The notes under the pieces are model-generated. The model was not told the DNA's origin. It did no database searches and worked only from the letters and a program-made list of their open reading frames with translations. A stretch of DNA of 64,000 nt from Hydrogenophaga sp. (GTDB lineage: Bacteria > Pseudomonadota > Gammaproteobacteria > Burkholderiales > Burkholderiaceae_C), in NCBI GenBank assembly GCA_018993155.1, contig JAGKSX010000112.1, positions 1 to 64,000 of the forward strand, in the 5' to 3' direction. Below are positions 61,086 to 64,000 of this stretch, piece by piece. Both the position numbers and the translations under genes were made by a program. Every line of letters begins with the position of its first letter. Position 1 is the first letter of the stretch.

Positions 61086-62678
61086 TCAGTCGAGCACCGC
61101 GCGCACCACGTAGAACAGCAGCGCCGCCAGCACGGCGGTGGCCGGCACGGTGACGATCCAGGCCGCCACGATGCGCATGACCACGGAGCGCTTGACGATT
61201 TCCTTCTTGTAGGCCTTCTTGAACGCCTTCTGTTCCTTCTTGGCGAACACCGCATCCTCCGGTTGCGCCAGCTCCCGCTGCTTGGCCAGCCGCTTCATGT
61301 CCGCCAGCATGCGCTTCTTCTCGCTCACTTCGGCGGCCTCGAAGCGGCTCAGGTAGGCCTCGACCACATCGCGGTCGGCCCCCTGGTGGCCGGAGCGCAC
61401 CACACGTTCCATCTTCGCGTAGTTCACCTTGAGCAGTTCGCGCAGGAAGCCGACGCCGAACACCGCGCCGATGGAGATGTGCGTCGTCGACACCGGCATG
61501 CCCAGCTGCGAGGCGACGATCACCGTGAGCGTGGCGGACATCGCGATGGCGTACGCGCGCATGTTGTCCAGCTCGGTGATTTCCTTGCCCACGGTGCGGA
61601 TGAGCCGCGCGCCGTACAGCGCCAGGCCCACCGCCAGGCCGAGCGCGCCCAGCACCATGATCCACAGCGGCGTACCGGCCTTGGTGGCGATGGCGCCGTC
61701 TTTCACGGCTTCGTAGATCGCGGCCAGCGGGCCGATGGCGTTGGCCACGTCGTTGGCGCCGTGGGCGAAGCTCAGCAACGCGGCCGAACAGACCAGTGGC
61801 CAGGTGAACAGGCGGTTGACACCGTTCTTGCTGTTCTCCTGCCGCCGGGCGTGCCTGGCGATGGGCTTGCGGATCAGTGCCCACACGACCACGGCCAGCA
61901 CCACACCCGCGCCCATGGCCGTCGGGACCCCGACATGCACCATCTGGCCCAGGCCCTTGAGCAGCATGTAGGTGGTGTAGGCCCAGACCATGGCGGCGAT
62001 CAGGATGGGCACCACGCGGCTGGCGGCGTCGATCATGTCGCTGCGGTAGGTCACGCTGCGCTTGATGATGTACAGGAAGGCGGCGGCCATCGCACCGCCC
62101 GCCAGCGGCGAGATCACCCAGCTGATCACGATCTGGACGATGGTTTCCCAGTTCACCAGGCCCCAGCCACCAGCGGCGATGCCGGCGCCCATGACCGCGC
62201 CGATGATGGAGTGCGTGGTGGACACGGGGGCCCCCACAGCCGTGGCGAGGTTGAGCCAGAGCGCGCCGGCCAGCAACGCAGAGAACATCACCCACGCGAA
62301 CAGCGCCGGGTCCGAGATGGCATTGGGATCAATGATGCCGCCCTTGATGGTGCCGACCACGTCGCCACCGGCCACGATGGCACCCAGGGCCTCGAAGACG
62401 GCGGCCACGACGATGGCCCAGCCCATGGTCATGGCACCCGAGCCCACCGCCGGGCCCATGTTGTTGGCCACGTCGTTGGCGCCGATGTTCATGGCCATGT
62501 AGGCCCCCACCGCCGCCGCCACGATCAGCAGCCACATCGCCGAAGTCGCCAGGCCGGCGGTGGATGCACCGGTGAGCGAGGCGTACAGACCGACCAGGAG
62601 CAGGAAGAACACCGCGGCACCCAGCTGGAGCACCTCCTGATGCTTCGCCACGAAACGGTAACGGGATTTTTTTGTCAT
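61086..62678 (-). CDS. Inorganic phosphate transporter, Pit family
   Basis: A 530-residue PiT/Pho4-family permease. The two signature repeats are NIGANDVANNMGPAVGSGAM near residue 65 and SFAHGANDVANAIGPLAAIY near residue 305. About ten membrane helices are visible, with a long charged cytoplasmic loop (VSEKKRMLADMKRLAKQREL) before the last helix. It co-transports phosphate with protons or metal. Some PiT proteins carry sulfate; that cannot be excluded. It starts with MTKKSRYRF at 62676-62678. Confidence 0.92.
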   Translation of the reverse strand: MTKKSRYRFVAKHQEVLQLGAAVFFLLLVGLYASLTGASTAGLATSAMWLLIVAAAVGAYMAMNIGANDVANNMGPAVGSGAMTMGWAIVVAAVFEALGAIVAGGDVVGTIKGGIIDPNAISDPALFAWVMFSALLAGALWLNLATAVGAPVSTTHSIIGAVMGAGIAAGGWGLVNWETIVQIVISWVISPLAGGAMAAAFLYIIKRSVTYRSDMIDAASRVVPILIAAMVWAYTTYMLLKGLGQMVHVGVPTAMGAGVVLAVVVWALIRKPIARHARRQENSKNGVNRLFTWPLVCSAALLSFAHGANDVANAIGPLAAIYEAVKDGAIATKAGTPLWIMVLGALGLAVGLALYGARLIRTVGKEITELDNMRAYAIAMSATLTVIVASQLGMPVSTTHISIGAVFGVGFLRELLKVNYAKMERVVRSGHQGADRDVVEAYLSRFEAAEVSEKKRMLADMKRLAKQRELAQPEDAVFAKKEQKAFKKAYKKEIVKRSVVMRIVAAWIVTVPATAVLAALLFYVVRAVLD

Positions 62679-62770
62679 GTGAATATCATGTAAACGTCAC
62701 AATTTTGACATGCGACCGCACACCACCCAGCCGGCGCTCAACAGCACCCGAGAGATGCGGTGGGTGAGGC

Positions 62771-63364
62771 TCAGCGCAGGAAATGGGTGCGGTAGTGCTC
62801 GAGCTCGTCGATGGATTCGTGCACGTCGGCCAGCGCGGTGTGTTTCTGGTGCTTCTTGAACGACTCGTACACCTCGGGCCGCCAGCGGCGGGCCAGTTCC
62901 TTGAGCGTGCTCACGTCCAGGCAGCGGTAGTGGAAGTAGGCCTCCAGCTTGGGCATGTACTTCACCAGGAAGCGGCGGTCCTGGCTGATGGTGTTGCCGC
63001 ACATCGGCGAGCCGTTCTTGGGCACGTACTGGGCGATGAAGGCCAGCAGGGTGGCCTCGGCCTCTTCCTCGCTCACCGTGCTGGCCTTGACCTTGTCGAT
63101 CAGGCCGCTGCGGCCGTGCGTGCCCTTGTTCCAGGCGTCCATGGCGTTGAGCACGGCGTCGCTCTGGTGCACCACGATCACCGGCCCTTCGATGCGCGGC
63201 GTGAGTTGCGGGCCGGTGATGACCACCGCGATTTCCAGCAGGCGCTCTTTTTCGGGGTCGAGCCCGCTCATCTCGCAGTCGATCCAGACCAGGTTCTGGT
63301 CGCTCTTGGCGAGGGTGGGGGTGTCGGCGGCGGTGCCCGCCGGGGCGGTGGAGGCAGAAGTCAT
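62771..63364 (-). CDS. orn: Oligoribonuclease
   Basis: A 197-residue DEDDh 3'-5' exonuclease that degrades di- and short oligoribonucleotides, including the product of c-di-GMP hydrolysis. Exo motifs: [33 protein letters not shown], and [14 protein letters not shown] with the final His and Asp. An N-terminal Ala/Thr-rich extension of about 20 residues precedes the core. I chose ATG 63362-63364; an ATG three codons upstream is possible. Divergent from the M48 peptidase gene. Confidence 0.94.
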   Translation of the reverse strand: MTSASTAPAGTAADTPTLAKSDQNLVWIDCEMSGLDPEKERLLEIAVVITGPQLTPRIEGPVIVVHQSDAVLNAMDAWNKGTHGRSGLIDKVKASTVSEEEAEATLLAFIAQYVPKNGSPMCGNTISQDRRFLVKYMPKLEAYFHYRCLDVSTLKELARRWRPEVYESFKKHQKHTALADVHESIDELEHYRTHFLR

Positions 63365-63447
63365 GGCCGGCATTCTCGCCGATCCGCCGCCCGGGGCCCC
63401 CGGCCCCACGGCGCGCGCAAAGGGCCGTCTTCGATAGACTCGGCCCC

Positions 63448-64000
63448 ATGGACACCGCTTCCTTCGCATTCACCGCCGTTTTCTGCGCCCTGCTGCTGCT
63501 GGGCCTGCTGGTGCGCACCGTGCTCGCCAGCCGGCAGATCCGCCATGTGGCGCGGCACCGCCACGCCGTGCCCGCGGCCTTCAGCGACACGATCTCGGTG
63601 GCCGCGCACCAGAAGGCGGCCGACTACACCATCACCAAGGCGCGCTTCGGCCTGCTGGAGACCGCCATCGAGGCCGCGCTGCTGCTGGGCTGGACGCTGC
63701 TGGGCGGCCTGGACTGGCTCAACCAGCGGCTGCTGGACGCGCTGGGCGGCGGCATGCTGCAACAGCTGGCGCTGCTCGCGGCCTTCGTGCTGATCGGCGG
63801 CCTCATCACCCTGCCTCTGGGCTGGTACGCCACCTTCCGCATCGAGGAACGCTTCGGCTTCAACAAGATGACGATGTCGCTCTGGCTGGGCGACCTGGTC
63901 AAGGGCACGCTGGTGGGCGCGCTGATCGGCCTGCCGATCGCCGCGCTGGTGCTCTGGCTCATGGGCGCGGCCGGCCCCACCTGGTGGCTCTGGGCCTGGG
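63448..64000 (+). CDS. M48-family (Ste24-type) metallopeptidase, N-terminal part
   Basis: Truncated by the window edge after 184 residues. The visible part is the multi-helix N-terminal domain of Ste24/CAAX prenyl protease homologues: [20 protein letters not shown], then [20 protein letters not shown] and [20 protein letters not shown], the conserved segment before the catalytic domain. The HEXXH motif lies beyond the window. The pairing with orn is typical of Burkholderiales. Confidence 0.88.
   Translation, partial: MDTASFAFTAVFCALLLLGLLVRTVLASRQIRHVARHRHAVPAAFSDTISVAAHQKAADYTITKARFGLLETAIEAALLLGWTLLGGLDWLNQRLLDALGGGMLQQLALLAAFVLIGGLITLPLGWYATFRIEERFGFNKMTMSLWLGDLVKGTLVGALIGLPIAALVLWLMGAAGPTWWLWAW

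Noticed and set aside
62679..62710. Possible Pho box upstream of the phosphate permease
   Set aside because: TGTCA-N6-TGACG is seen on the minus strand, but the second half does not match the TGTCA direct repeat, and no second unit follows.
1..64000. CRISPR arrays, tRNA or rRNA genes, insertion sequences, prophage or integrase genes
   Set aside because: Looked for regularly spaced repeats, tRNA-like cloverleaf ends, transposase motifs and terminal inverted repeats while reading; none seen.

Overview
The window is very GC-rich, densely packed DNA with a Burkholderiales gene set (Bug-type binding proteins, RhlE with a long RGG tail, Orn next to an M48 peptidase, many branched-chain-type ABC transporters). 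I read it as a Comamonadaceae-like betaproteobacterial chromosome, for example Hydrogenophaga or a relative. That placement is inference from gene content. I saw no rRNA, tRNA, CRISPR array, insertion sequence or prophage.

Layout. 1-5693 (-): a branched-chain-type ABC transporter operon ending in an AhpD/CMD-fold protein and a MarR regulator, with a 23-bp AT-rich palindrome (5758-5780) between it and a divergent SDR. 6718-8423: topoisomerase IB and aquaporin Z, whose 3' ends overlap. 8573-14618 (-): a three-gene RND efflux pump. 14893-16644: a stress-type SDR and a Gly/Tyr/Arg/Asp-rich disordered protein. 16823-20925: a ybhP-clsB-ybhN operon facing a PLD-family protein that has lost both catalytic motifs. 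28006-38256 (-): a ten-gene amide operon (urtABCDE, amiE, a MoxR/VWA pair, amiC, amiR). 38628-41294: an Hsp70 homologue and a low-GC gene with an F-box-like segment. 41333-46771: a GntR-controlled catabolic cluster. 46779-48459: two related leader-plus-small-protein units around an ankyrin gene. 57772-64000: a low-GC membrane protein, rhlE, a Pit phosphate permease, orn and the start of an M48 peptidase.

The most interesting part is a two-operon guanidine regulon. Two guanidine-I (ykkC) riboswitches are recognisable by their conserved blocks, at about 21172-21275 and 48575-48703. The second precedes the known guanidine nitrogen pathway: ABC permease and ATPase, two DUF1989 carboxyguanidine deiminase subunits, guanidine carboxylase and allophanate hydrolase. 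The first precedes a tight operon that I do not recognise as a described pathway: an ABC binding protein, a membrane histidine-box (diiron) oxygenase, two SDRs, a DMT exporter, a creatininase with all family metal ligands, a biuret-hydrolase-like cysteine hydrolase and an orphan protein. The permease and ATPase of one operon and the binding protein of the other look like one split transporter. I propose that the first operon oxidises and opens a substituted or cyclic guanidino compound (creatinine-like) and that the second consumes the released guanidine. This is inference.

The amide operon links uptake (Urt), hydrolysis (AmiE), sensing (AmiC) and antitermination (AmiR). A strong terminator 168 nt upstream of urtA is the natural AmiR target.
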